Shown here in pieces: positions 1 to 12,020 of a stretch of DNA of 64,000 bases. Origin of the DNA: Piper betle (Eukaryota; Streptophyta; Magnoliopsida; Piperales; Piperaceae); contig JAURVB010014104.1 in NCBI GenBank assembly GCA_033002965.1, positions 39,808-103,807 on the forward strand. Reading direction: 5' to 3'. The position numbers and the translations under genes were made by a program. The notes beneath the pieces are model-generated. The model ran no database searches. It was not told the origin of the DNA and saw only the letters and a program-made list of their open reading frames with translations. Each line of letters starts with the position of its first letter. Position 1 is the stretch's first letter.

Positions 1-1
1 A

Positions 2-379
2 GGCCCCAACCCAGGGGGCGTTTTTAGCTATGGAGTTGTTCTATTGGAAATGTTAACCGGAAAGAAGCCGACTCATATAATGTTCATGGATCATATAACC
101 ATATCAAATTATGCAAAGATGGCATTTCAGCAATGGAAATTGTGGGTCGGCTCCCAGCTGCTTCAGCACAATACCCTAAACAAAGTTCAAGATATTGTTT
201 TGGTTTCCTTGTTGGAAATTGGCATGAAATGCTCGTCACATCTTCCAGACGATAGAGTGAACATGGGAACTGTGAAGATAGAGCTGGAGCACTTTGAGAA
301 AAAAGTTTTGCCAATTGTGAACTTCGCATTGCTTGTAGTTAATATTCTTTTTTATTTTTCAATTTCACTCCGCTTATAG
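2..379 (+). pseudogene. LRR receptor-like kinase, C-terminal fragment (decayed, cut by window edge)
   Basis: The translated frame shows the end of a kinase domain of the LRR-XII type (EFR/FLS2-like): a subdomain IX-like segment VFSYGVVLLEMLTGKKPT and, near the end, CSSHLPDDRVNM, which carries the conserved subdomain XI arginine. The usual Asp before VFSYG is Gly. Between the two blocks the family has a MALPxxxMEIVD-like stretch. Here that homology (MEIVG) sits in a different frame around 130-165, so a pair of compensating frameshifts or a small rearrangement is present. The frame then runs about 25 residues past the normal end into AT-rich DNA. The N-terminal part lies outside the window, so whether the whole gene is dead cannot be decided here; the frame disruption favours a pseudogene. 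Confidence 0.7.
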
Positions 380-978
380 AAATTTGTTTGTAATGGTCCT
401 ATTTGATTCAACGATCTCTTCATTAAAGAATGAAGAGTTTTGTTTGCATAAAATCTTGGATAACAAACACAGAGGCTAAATCATTATACATCGTCAACCA
501 TTCCAACGCTTATCTACTTATTAATGAAAGTGGGGAGTTCGCTTATCTACTTATTAATGAAAGGGGGAGTTCAATAATGACCTCTCAACCTAAGAGATTT
601 AATCAATTAAAAAATAATAACATTAAAAAAATAAAAAATCAAATTATTATTTTTATCTTCTTAATAATTAATTAATTAGATTATTAATATTCTTATTTTT
701 CCTTCTATCTATTACCTAAAGGGTGTCTGAGACATAAATATTAAATTATAAATTCACACAATTATAAATGACAAAAAAATTTTACAATGAATATTCTTTT
801 TGATGCCGACCATCGTTTTTTATTTGGGATCGACAATGTAGGAGTATTAGCTCGAGGATTTATCAATATTCTATTTTATTATAAAATTTATTTATAAAAT
901 TAAAATTTATATGTAGTATAAATTGTACATGATGAGACATTTTTTGCAAAGATTATATAAATAATTATCAAATCAAAC
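380..978. repeat. AT-rich intergenic DNA with a partial copy of a dispersed repeat
   Basis: No gene is visible. At 590-680 and 860-950 there are segments of the same AT-rich repeat family that forms the array in CNGC15 intron 5 and recurs near 38620, 48770 and (inverted) 60835. A 24-base segment around 537-562 closely repeats the one just before it (508-534). Confidence 0.45.
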
Positions 979-1140
979 CTAACACCCTATAGTAACTTTT
1001 ATCTGGGACGACCTTCCCACTCTGCACCATCCCGAGGCCTGATTTTACTCCCTGCTTAACGAGTGGGTCTTGCAGTCAAGCTCCGTTAAGCTTTTCCACT
1101 TTAGGGCCATTCTCCGTTGGGCTCGAGGAAACGTTTGCAC
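979..1140 (-). pseudogene. Organelle-derived 23S rRNA fragment (nuclear insertion)
   Basis: On the minus strand this stretch reads like the central/peptidyl-transferase part of plastid or bacterial-type 23S rRNA: GTGCAAACGTTTCCTC, then a GGCCCT block, GAGCTTGACTGCAAGACCCA, a GAGCAGGGA-like block and finally GATAAAAGTTACT followed by AGGG. The order matches the rRNA, and the first block resembles the plastid form. Many substitutions and small indels are present, so it is an old, non-functional insertion (NUPT or NUMT). Plastid versus mitochondrial origin is not settled. Confidence 0.7.
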
Positions 1141-1454
1141 AACTCTATATTCAATCTTACATACACCTATATATAGTTTGTAGATTCTGATCCTATATGG
1201 ACATATTATATACACCTCAATGCTAGATATTGTAGGTAATTAACAACTCAATGATGCATTAGACATGACTCATATTAAAAGTTCAGCCAGACTAATGGAA
1301 TCATCTATATAAAGAGTGTTGGAAAGGGTTAAGAACAAAAAATGCAAATGGTAAACTCTCTGAGATTTGATTCAAATTTTATTAAAAGAATTCACTAATA
1401 ACATCTTATGTACACATATTGTAGTTCTCTCGTCTCTCTTAATTCGTCCAGGCC
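1141..1454. other. Intergenic, 3' flank of the CNGC15-type gene
   Basis: AT-rich sequence downstream of the minus-strand channel gene. It presumably contains the 3' UTR. I see no other gene in it. Confidence 0.4.
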
Positions 1455-4400
1455 TCAATCCTCTTCCTCCACCGTCGTGAAGTCGGGCTCCGCCGGCTTC
1501 TGCAACGAGCTCACCACCTCCCCGCCGCCGCCGGGATTCTTCCGACCACTCCTCCTACTCCCCGCCAACCGCGAAGCGTACACCGCCGGAGCCGCAGCCG
1601 CTGCCTCTCTCCTGAACGAACCGATCCTTACGGCCGACGGCGCCGGCGAAGCCGAGCTAGGCAGCAGCTCCAAGCTCTCCCTCCTCGACGTCTGGTCTAT
1701 GGAACTCCGGCGGCCGCGCTTGTACCGCCGCCACGCGGCCTGAATAAAGCACGCCGCCCACGTCCGCCACTGGTGCGAGTAGAACCTAAACTTATGCCGG
1801 AGCTGCTTGCTGTGTAGCCTCCGGAACTGCGCGGCCACGAACTTGAGGTCGTCGGCGAACAACGCAAACGCCTCGGCCTCGGAGATGGCCTTCACCGTCC
1901 TGGTGGACGACGGCAGCACAACCCCGGGGCGGGGGTCGAGGGCCCAGGTGAGCAGCTCCTCTCCGGCGAAGTCCCCGGGACCGATCCGGATGGTGTTGAA
2001 GAAGCCGGTTCGGCCGCCATTGGTGGTGAAGGAGTCGAGGTGGCCACGGATGATGAAGAGCATCTCATTCACGGGGTCGCCCTCACGGACGAGGCAGGTG
2101 CCGGGGGTGTAGAGGGCTGGTTTCAAGCGCTCGCAGATGGCGTCGAGCATCCGCTCGTCCATCTGGTCGAAGAGGGGGACGCGGCGGACGAGGTCGAGGC
2201 AGAGGTGGCGTTTGATGTGGCGGCGGAGGTCGAGGGGGAGGGTCCGGAGCAGCTGCTCCTCGTCCACGCCCTGCATCGCCGCCCACTTGTACTGGTCGTA
2301 GCGGCGGACGCACTGCCGGAGCTCCGGCGGCAGCTGCCGGTGCCGCATCCACTGCTCCGTGTCCATCCGCCGGATCCGCCACTCTTCCAGCCTCACCGTC
2401 GTCGATTGCAGGTACGTCTGGTTCAATATCCCCAAACCCCAATCCCATGCACACAAACTGATTAACTTAACAAAAATAATAAAATATCGCTTCTTTTTAA
2501 AAGTATTAAATTTACCCCATCAAAATATAATAAAATTAATAAATAACAAATTAAATCTCATTCAATTAAAATCTATCTTTATACTATAAATTAATCAAAA
2601 TTTATATATAAGAGATTATATTATGAATTAATTTATCTTATTATTCAACAAGAAGAATATATTTATTAAATTTAAATTTATATGTAATATTAGTCACGCG
2701 GGCGCTACATCTATTAAAACAAGAGATTTAACCAATCAAAAAATATAAAAAATAATAAATTAATTTTTTGTAATCTATCTTTTTATTCAATTAGGATCTA
2801 TCTTTAAAATTATAGTCAATCAAAATCTATATCTTATATAATTTATTTTATTATTCAATAAAAATTTATCTACAAAATTAAAATTTATGTATAATATAAG
2901 TTATGCGTGGTGTGATATCTTACCTAGTATTAATAAAAAGGCAAATCAATATGGCTAATAGGAGATTTAACAAATTAAAATACAGCAAAAATAAAAATAA
3001 AATGAAATTATTATAAATTGTCTTCTCGTTCAATTAGGTATATTTTTAAAGTCAATTATAATTTATATTTAAGATGATAAATTATTATAATCCATCTCAT
3101 GATTATTCAATGAGAGTTTATTTATAAAATTAAAATTTACCTATATAGTATAAATCACGAATAGCATGACATCTTGCCTAGTTAGAATTACGTTCTAATC
3201 CATATTTTTTAGTTAAATAAAAGAAAATTATTAAAAAAATAGGTAATTTAACCGATAAAAATACCAAACAATAAAAAATAATAAATTAAATTGCTACAGA
3301 CTATCAACTCGTTCATTTAAAATGATCTTTAAAATTTGTGTTCATCACCAGGGTAAGGTAGGTGTCATGCATGGAGGATCATTTTGCCTGATCATGTTAA
3401 AATTAATGATAAATTTAAATTGATTTTATTTATTACATTAAAAATTTAACGTTTGAATACTTCTTTCTGTATACTTTTGGTTGCATAAACGAAATCGAGT
3501 TTCACAATTAAAATTTTCTATTTTCTTCACCACTTTATGCAAAATGTTATAAAAATTTTGGAATTTCACGATGTCAAGTGGTCAAAACAGTTTATTAATT
3601 TAATTTTATTATAAAAAAGAGAGAGATAAATTAACATATATTTACATCAAAATATAAAAACAAAATTAGAATGTCTCTCCCTAGAGAAGAGATGGTGACA
3701 GTGGAACCTGTGGAGAAAAATTATTTTTCAGTGTCTAAGTCAGCGTACCGAAGTGTAGGAGTTAAGGATGCAATGCTCATATGGATAGATAAGAAAATGC
3801 TTCAATTGGAACTACCAGATTGCTTAATTGTATCAATCAATAGTTTCGATACTCGTAGTAATAGCAGGAGAGACAGAGCAAGGTGTAATTGAAGATTTCT
3901 TATCGTTAATGTTGCTGCACTTTCGGACTTTGTTATATAGGTGGGTAGATAGAAAGAATAGAGGTTTACAGAGCTGCTAACCTGCATATTTCCAATAAGA
4001 AGGCCAAAGAGGACCAGGCCAAGGATGGCAATCACAATGGCGAATGTAATTTCACCAACATACATACTGGTCATAAGATTCTGCCCCAGAGAACTGCAAA
4101 ACTTCAATTGTTAGCACTTGTTAATACAAAAGATGAAAAATTGACATTTTCGGGAGAAGAGTTGCAGTTACCTAAGGTTTCTCAGTCCCCACCAAAGGCA
4201 GTAGAAGTATTTGCTGAAGAAAGATGTGGATGTAATGTTGAAACTCACGGCATCCGCATAGATTCCAAATTGATAGAATTGGCTATCTGGGTCACAAAGT
4301 TTTGTGATGTTGCTGACTTTGAACCAGGCATCTCTACCATGATGGTTCTCACCTCCACAATCAAGGAAACTATGCTGGCAAGATGGTGTTTCCATGTCAC

Positions 4401-5527
4401 AAGCCTTCTTCCAACATGCTTCTAGGCGTTCCACTGATAACAAGTACCAACAAGCTCCTAAGACCTTCAACATTTTTGCAGAAAAAAACTTCATAATTTT
4501 ACATTTTAAGCTATGGGTATCAGAGATGGAGGATTGTTATCTAATCAAAAGTTCTTACATGGCTGGCAAGCATGTAAAGCATGAGGTTGTAAGCAGCCCC
4601 TGCCCATGCTGTTTCTGTCACAACTCCTGTTGCCTTGACAATTTGTGATGAGAGTGGGAAGATCAAGTAAAGCCTTGGGAGGTACTGGAAAATGATGCTA
4701 AACCTTAGCACATTTTTTGTGTTAGTCATCAACGACCCTCCTAGGTTTGGAATCACTAGCCAGATCAATACCTGCCAATTTGATCGTTCTAATTCCCATA
4801 TCACATCCATACAATTTGAGGCAGCTATAACGGGACCAAGTACAAAAAAGCATGGTGAATTCTCATACCTGGGGAATAGGCAATGCAGCTACCAAATCAA
4901 CCCAGAATCCCTTAGCCAAATATCTGGAGGCAATCTTTGATGGGTCAATAACAAGCTCTCCCCTTCCAAACACCCGAGAGGATGGAGCTATATACGCTGT
5001 GTGAAACCTTATAAAGATCTGAATCATGTAGAAGACATCAGCAATTGACCTCACAATGGTGAGAGCAACTGCCAAGGTGGTCTTGATCTGTATACAAGCT
5101 CTCTCACTTGATCCGGGCATGAAAAAAGCAAAGGGTCTACGAAGAGGGAGACCAAACTTGCAACTAGAAGGATTTTGTTCCATTTATTGAGGAAAACACC
5201 TCTTGGGTCAAAAATCTTCTTCTTCACTCTTTCATAATCCTCGGAGAAAACTCTGGACAGCACTTTGGCTTTCAACGACTTCGCCTTGGATGATTGCTTA
5301 GCATTGTTCTTACTGCGCGGTTCATGAATCTGGGTGCCATCTATCTTGTATGTGAACTTGACATGGTTATCTGCTTTCGTGGGTACATAGCTTGCAACTT
5401 CAAGGTCATCCTGGAATCTGGAAATTGGCAAGATCAAACAGATCAAAGATTAATAACATTGCTATGGCTTAAAAGAGCGACGAGATTGAAGAACTAACCT
5501 GACAGATCTTGAATTGTCATAAGCCAT
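1455..5527 (-). CDS. CNGC15: Cyclic nucleotide-gated ion channel, group III, CNGC15-type
   Basis: Six exons, all with GT/AG borders: 5499-5527, 4869-5417, 4559-4771, 4172-4464, 3982-4093, 1455-2417. The start is the ATG at 5527 (MAYDNSRSVR), which matches the short first exon of Arabidopsis CNGC15. The product of about 719 residues has a basic N-terminus ending in SRVFSEDYERV, an S1 segment near 91-108, DVFYMIQIF and FGRGELVIDPSKIASRYL in S2-S3, a pore with GQN at about 365-367, a cyclic-nucleotide-binding domain at about 480-600 and an IQ calmodulin motif near 623-633. The end SLQKPAEPDF is typical of CNGC15, which acts as a nuclear-envelope Ca2+ channel in Arabidopsis and Medicago. Oddities: one base is missing after codon 108 (5122-5127), and the binding-cassette motif reads GDFAGEELLTW, with Ala replacing the usual Cys. 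Orthology is inferred from remembered motifs, not from a search. Confidence 0.9.
2470..3335. repeat. Tandem array of about 240-bp AT-rich units in CNGC15 intron 5
   Basis: Intron 5 (2418-3981, 1564 bp) is filled with three to four diverged direct copies of one unit. Each unit begins with an AT-rich part resembling AATAATAAATTAAATT, has a TTCAATTAGGATCTATCT-like centre, then TTATAAAATTAAAATTTA, and ends in a GTGTGATATCTTACCTAG or GCATGACATCTTGCCTAG tail (about 2905-2930 and 3155-3180). The same family occurs singly elsewhere in the window. Confidence 0.6.
5122..5127 (-). other. Frame break in CNGC15 exon 2 (A6 run on the + strand)
   Basis: Upstream the frame reads VSLFVDPLLF. Downstream the conserved frame resumes as PGSSERACIQIK and then SIADVFYMIQIF. 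One extra base in this homopolymer would join the two, and with it the exon phases sum exactly. It is read as a one-base deletion. Confidence 0.8.
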
Positions 5528-6687
5528 GGCAATCCCAAAACTTGCCACCAATGCACCTCCTTGAGGCTTTCCTTATGCCATATAAGTACGGTGGAGCTTC
5601 ACAAACATCTGGGGATCAACCATGGCAGAAAATGACAGGATTTTGGTACCCAGCCACAAGAACTGGAAAGGTTCTAGCGCAACTGCTCTTGGGGAGGATT
5701 CCTGTGAGTAAAGAACCAGCAAGTTGACAAAAATAAAGCAATGGAGGAGTCTTGAGGACTCTGCTGTTGGGGAGTCAAATGATGTTGGTTTTATTGAATT
5801 GGTGCACTTCGCCTTTTGCTGGTGTAGACTCGGGGCTTCTCTTTTCCCATTCTTAATCTATGCATGTGAATAGTTTATCAATAGTTCATGGAGAACTTGA
5901 CTTGTTCATCAATTGCAGTTGGCAGTAAAAGATTTAGATTTATACCTTATAATAAATCATTCACATTTCACAGCATTCATCAACTTACGCAAAAAACTGA
6001 CCAAAAAACTGGGAACCATTTGATCTGCCACGAAGATTTTAAAATAAATTATTGTAGTACCAGCTCAACTACCCAGCATCCTAAATCTGATAACTGTCTC
6101 TTACGCTCTCTTTCTCTGCCGAAGAAACCAGTCTATTGAATAAAGGAAAGTTTTTTTCAATACATGGTGTTTTGGGCAAGGAAATATCAAAAGATACAAA
6201 GGGCGTATCACACATAATAAGCTTCCAAAACTGCAGGCTCAAGGGAGTCCACGTCTCCGTCACGGTACATGATCATGAATCAAACATCATCAGTGAACGC
6301 GTTTAGTTCTGTTTCCTTGCTTTGGGCTGCATCTTAGTTGTCTTTCTATTCTTTGCTTTGTCTTTTGTGATGCATTTTTTAAACATATCATTTGTCCTGC
6401 ATTGGACCATCCGAAACCCAGGAAAGAAAACACAGTTTTTCAATCTGCCAAAATTTATGCTCCAGTGCCGCTGGCCAAGAAGATATCTATATTCTTGAAT
6501 TACTTGGCGTTTTTTTGCTAAAAGAGCACCGACGTGATTCTTGTCGTTGTAGTCGAGAAGAGGTCTAAATATTTAGCCATTCCTTGTTTTTGTTTTTTTC
6601 CAAAACTATTTAGCTACTCCTTGTGTATGGTTGCGCTTGTGGAAATAAGACGTGTTATTTCATAACATCTAAATTATCGAGTAAAAA
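5528..6687. other. Upstream region of the CNGC15-type gene
   Basis: It should hold the 5' UTR and promoter of the minus-strand channel gene. I could not place a TATA box or transcription start with confidence. Short open frames here have no recognisable family. Confidence 0.35.
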
Positions 6688-6789
6688 TATTTAATCACAT
6701 AATCAACTACAGTAAAGTCAGATTATGTAACCTGCAACTATTTAATCACATAATTAACTACAGTGAAATTAGATTATGTAACCTGTAAG
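6688..6789. repeat. 51-bp direct tandem duplication
   Basis: Two adjacent copies (6688-6738 and 6739-6789) differ at a few positions. Each contains CACATAAT and, about 20 bases on, GATTATGTAA, so each unit can form its own small stem. Confidence 0.65.
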
Positions 6790-6894
6790 ACAATGTTTTA
6801 TCTCCTAAGAACAATTCGGTTGTCCCCCTAAACATTTAGTGGGCATGAGGTTTAGAGGCAAAAGGAGAAAGTAAAGTTTACAAATACCTTGTTT

Positions 6895-7345
6895 GTCTAC
6901 CCGGCAGGTGCTTGAGTCAAGTCGAGTTTTGCTCAGCTCATTTAATTAAGAGTATGAGTCAAGTCGAATTCGAGCTAGCGTAATTCATATATATTGATAC
7001 TATTTTTCTATATAATTTATATTAAAATTTAATTTTTAATTAAAATATCTCAAGTTTAACATAATTATATATAAAAGATAATTTAATCATGCATAAACTT
7101 ATTTAATTTGATATCATATAATGATATTTTATAATTTGATTATATTTATATAAAAAAGTTTAAGAGAAATGTAGTCAAAAATCTTATTCTTTATTTAAGG
7201 TATCAAGCTTCAAGTCGAATCGATAATTGTCCATGTACAAATTGGAGCCCAACTCATTTAATATCGAGTTAAGCTTCGAGTTAAATTTTGTTGAGTTGAG
7301 TATCAAAGTAAGCTAGAATTTAATCGAGCTTCGAAGAGTCCCACG
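6895..7345 (+). mobile_element. Degenerate copy of the 12865-13340 hAT-like element
   Basis: The internal part (7010-7170) matches the reverse complement of 13030-13200 over about 150 bp, including TAATCATGCATAAACT and GATATTTTATAATTTG blocks. Both flanks carry the GTCGAGTT/GCTCGA-rich arms. The outer ends are too diverged to give clear terminal repeats or a target duplication. Confidence 0.6.
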
Positions 7346-10269
7346 TCTGCCACTCAAATTAGTGTACATAATCTTTGGGCGGAGGGGCATTATTTTGAGG
7401 ATATGGTGGGACTAACTTGAAAATAAATGTTAGAAAAAAAATTTGAAATCCTCTCTACAGGATAGATGATGTGGCACAAAATAATTCTTGATTCTTTGGA
7501 TTAAATCCGGATAAAATCATTTTCAACCCGTGTTCATGTATCAAAATTGCGTCAAATACGGATAAATTTAGAGTTAAGAATTTAAAATTGTAAATATTTA
7601 ACATCCGAGCACAACATTTTAAGAGGTATCAAGCCAGAGGGAGAGCTTGTGGCTGCCAGCGAGACGTGGATAGAAATTTAGAAAGCTGACTTGTGAATGC
7701 AATTAATTAAGCACCTGCCCCCTCTTCCTACGGCACCCATTTTCCTCACTTGTCACTTGCCACCCCCCACTGTCACAGCTCCGGCCAGGGATATAAACCA
7801 ATTATAATTGATTTAAATTTTTTTAGTTGAAAAAATAACTTAATCATTATAATTAAATTTTAAAACACTCTCAATTAATAAGATATAAACCAATCAAATA
7901 AATACTCTAGCTAGTTTACTCTAGTCAGTAAATCCCTGGCCCTTCCTTTCCACTATTAATTTATTAATCTTTCATTAACTACAATCTAATTAACAAACAC
8001 TTCTCCTTGATTCCACCATGCATGAATTGATTAAGCATAAGAGCGACAAACAAAACAAGATTATGAACTGGTTTTGGCTGTGCTAGCATGAGATACTAAT
8101 TAAACTAATCCTGCAAATCTGCCACAAATCTTCACATCTTCCATTAATCATGGATGGCCACGGATGCTTTCACGTGTACAACCTATATTTTTTAACCGTT
8201 TCATTGGTTTGAGTGAAACAACAACCGCCCAAAGTTTAATTGGAAGTGCAACTCACTCCAATGGATTCATATTTCATTAATATGAAAAAAAGATCGTTTG
8301 GCATATATTTAAAAATTTTAAATTCTTTTATTTAAAGCCTTAAAGATATTGTACGCAATTCTCGTACATTGTACTCGTGTATGTAATTTTACAGTGTTTT
8401 GGTAATGGAAATCTTAATCTACCTTGGAGGTGTAGGTACATTATTGAAATTTCACGCGTTGTTTAAAAGCTAGAGACTCAGACTCGACTCAATTTAGCAT
8501 AAAATTTTGTCAATTCAATAAATAGAAAATATAGGAAATTAATATATATTATTTTCTTTTACACTTGAATTTTATAAAAATATAATTTATTTTATTTTTA
8601 CGTGCTAATTAAAAGAGGGAGAGCTTCTTCTCATAATGTATGGGTCTTCCCAATTGAAATTTATCTTCACTTGAAAATTATGAGTTTTATAATTAAAGTA
8701 TTTTATTTAGTTGAAAATTAAGACTATTCTCAATTGGAATATGTTTCCAATTCGAGATTGTGAGGTTATTTTCAATTGCAATGTGTGTATCAGTTGGAAA
8801 TTGTGAAGGGGATTGGTATCAATGCCAAGTGGGTTTTGGTGTTTGTATATATCAATTATGAAAATCTCCTTTATAGGTTTTACCTGATAATTTAATGAGA
8901 TTTTGTCGGGTTATAATATATCGGTTTCGTCTAATAATTAAGAAATTGTTAAATGAATAAGAGATTATTAGATGATGATAGTTTCGGGGAGTGTGAATGA
9001 AATATTGTTAGGTTAATCCTAGACCGATCGTGAATGAGGTTGGGTCTTATACATAAGTGAACGAGAAAACCCCGTTCATTAAGTTAGTTTTTTTATCAAA
9101 TTAGGACACTTTTGGGCCCAACACTCTATCCTTATTCATGTGTAAATTAATCACCTATTTTTTGTAACAACAAATTGTCGCTAATCATAAAATTTGCACA
9201 TTAGCTAGAGCAATTTTGCTTTTAAAAATAAAACAAAATAAAATAAAAAACTTTAACAATTTTGGACCAAGAATTTTCCATCAAAACTAGGGCCATGTAA
9301 AATGCCAATGAAGTGCTTCAACCACTTATAAATTCTATCTCATAGGATCAACTGTTACAGTTGGATGTTTATGTAATGTAAGTGGGCATGCCGTTTGATT
9401 CACACATTGTTTCGTAACATCAAAAGATGAATAGTTCTTGGCATTTAAGGTTTATATGGAACTAAATTGAGATTGAGGCCGACCAGTGACAATAGCTTTG
9501 TAATCATGAGACACTCGTGAACTGTTGGATTTAGTCTCGAGTGTTTAGCTCCGAGTGGTCGTTGTATTCAAGATTCTTTAGCTTCTTTGGAGCGTTCACA
9601 TGTACAACAAATGGCAAGACGACTTTCTAATTAAGATCATATTAATTACTTAGTTGCTTTAGTCAATCCAAAATGCCACATTCTTAAATTTTATTTCAAT
9701 AGGGTGCTTGATGTTGAGAATATATGATATATGTGTTTTGTGCTTTTCATTTTTTTCTTTATTCGTCTAAATATTATTTATATTTTAAAATGGAATTCAA
9801 AAGAAGCTTTTTTAGTGAAAAGATAATTAAAGTTTTTGTTTGATCATGGATCTATAAAAAATCTTCGCTAATGATAAGGAGTAAATGTATTTAGAACTTA
9901 CTGAATCAGTAACTAGTAACTTAAGCAAATCATGTTAAATAATGACCACTATTGAATGGTTAATCATCTAAATTTGCACGATATCAACGTTAAAAGCATA
10001 ATACAATTAAGTGGATGTAAGATTGTAAAATTCGTGACTCGAGTTATAGTTTACATTAATAAACTGGTTGGTTCAACCGTCAGTTCGAGTCGAAGCCAGC
10101 TATGAGTTATGAGCAATGAAGGTCAAGTATACATAAGTATATGATGATAACGTCAGAAAGATGATGAGAAATGAGTTATCATAGAATATGACAGTATGTG
10201 ATTTTTTTATATATTTGATCGTAGAATTATTTTAAGGCCAAATAATACATTAGGATGCATTAGGAGGCA
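7346..10269. other. Intergenic, no gene seen
   Basis: AT-rich DNA. Around 8650-8800 a CAATTGGAAATTGTGA-like phrase recurs several times. Around 8880-9130 there is sequence that could be a decayed LTR, but I could not find paired ends. No coding region is supported. Confidence 0.35.
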
Positions 10270-10545
10270 AAACAACTTTTATTTATGAAACTACCCTTGA
10301 GACTTGCCCTAACCTTTTCTCCCCCAAACCTCGATCACTGCCGTACACCACCACGATCCACACCGTAGACGACCCTTCCGGCCATCACACGGCCACCGAT
10401 TGACACCGTCGAGCCCCACTGTGTCATCGTCATGCTGCCCTAAGCATCCCCGGCCGCCGCCTAGTGTCCACAACGATGATTTGCAGCGTGATTGTGCCGT
10501 GCTCATGACGTCAATTCGCCGTTGTTGTGCCATTCCTAAGAGATC
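10270..10545. other. Isolated GC-rich island, unassigned
   Basis: A block clearly richer in GC than its surroundings. On the minus strand it has a 74-codon open frame rich in Gly, Arg and Trp with no recognisable family. It directly precedes a dispersed repeat, so a transposon origin is more likely than a gene. Confidence 0.3.
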
Positions 10546-10549
10546 CTGA

Positions 10550-11010
10550 TAACTCCAACTTTGAGTTCCTCAAACCCGAAAAAGTATGGAGGTTTACAGG
10601 TATTATTATGTAGCGCATGTCTAAACTTGTGGTTTCAAATGGTACTAAAGGTGTATACATAAGAGTACTCGGCCTCTGTACTCAGGGCCAGGAGTAATAC
10701 TAAAGAGTAAAGGGCTGAAAGGAAAGAGAATGATTTTCTCACACAAATGATAGTTTAAAGAAGCCAATGAATGAAATAAGATTGAAAGAAGACGCTGTCG
10801 CGTGAAGACAATGACTCATAGTTATTGCCCTTATGAGAGTTCTATGAAGAAGAGTAATGTGGTTTTCATTCACTAGGAGAGTCAGATCTCCTTTGTTAGT
10901 TTGTTATTACTTATTTCTAGACCGATAAAGTTCGTTACTGACAATTTTTTATTATCTATGTAAGTACTGTGAGGAATGAGCGTTGTAGGAACTGTGGAGG
11001 AACACCACTT
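10550..11010 (+). repeat. Dispersed repeat, copy 1 (second copy at 51225-51760)
   Basis: The phrase GAGTACTCGG-CT-TGTA-TC followed by a CAGGAG-AATA block at 10664-10700 is shared with 51350-51390. Later parts (10920-11000 and 51600-51700) also match: an ACCGATAA/ACCAGTAA block, TTTATGTA and GTGCACACA. Probably a non-autonomous LTR-type element; ends were not found. Confidence 0.45.
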
Positions 11011-11980
11011 AAATTGTGCACACATGTGCCTACCGAGTGTGTTTAATGATGATGATGAGTGTTGAATTGTTTTAAATGATGAACTTTAAATGTCATTTAG
11101 AATGAATAAATATTTTACATGTGAATAACTTTGAGAATGAAAATGAATAGGTTGAGTTATGAAGTTTGACTCGGCTCAAATGTTAAGGAAAGTAATGATA
11201 ACTGAAATGTGAAGAAAATGTTGTGTTTTGACTATGTTTTTTATTTTTATTATTATAAATATATTCTATTTACGGTTGACAGGGTGGTCTCTATTATATT
11301 TTTAGGAGAGACTCTATCTATTTTGTTAGATTTTAAAAAAAAATTATTTATTTGGTTTGCTTTTATACTTAATTGTATATCATAACATACATATAAGATA
11401 ACGTTACATCCCAAACATCTTATCTATGCTTTACATATTGCATCACTATTTTAAAACACCGAGGATAGATTCGAGTCAGCTTAATCAAATCAAGTAGATT
11501 AGCGAACTGTTCGATTGCTGATAACATTTTCAAATTAGTTCACGGGTGAACAGAAACGTGGTGTTACAAAAATTGCTTAGTTTGCTCTATATTTAAATTG
11601 TTGGAGTAAATAATACATGGTGCAATATTATATATTTTCCATGCATGCTAATATCTTGAGGTATTCGGTGAAGTACTTAGCCACCTATATAATTAAGTAC
11701 AACTAATGCGGAGGTCGATTATAGCCTTGAAGATTTTGTTAATTTGCCCTACAGTTGATTTCACCGTATATTTATGTTTTTACAGTGTATTGAACAAAAG
11801 TTGAACTAAACGAATTCAAATAGTCATATAATTTCTCTTATAACGGTTTATAATGAAATACTGATTAGATTAGAGTTGGTAAATTGTCAAACCTCGACTT
11901 TTGTGACAATTTTTCCATCCTTTCCCATACATCATAGGAACGAGAAGCTTGTCCATACATATTTATTCTTTTTTTCAATC

Positions 11981-12020
<40 letters not shown>

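Noticed and set aside
979..1140. 5S rRNA or Cassandra-type TRIM
   Set aside because: The 5S promoter boxes do not fit; the block order matches organellar 23S rRNA.
1408..2465. Long open frames on the plus strand across the last CNGC15 exon
   Set aside because: They are shadows of a GC-rich minus-strand exon whose protein matches a known channel domain by domain.
10309..10533. 74-codon frame in the GC-rich island
   Set aside because: Low-complexity Gly/Arg/Trp composition, no family, no splice context, and adjacent to a dispersed repeat.
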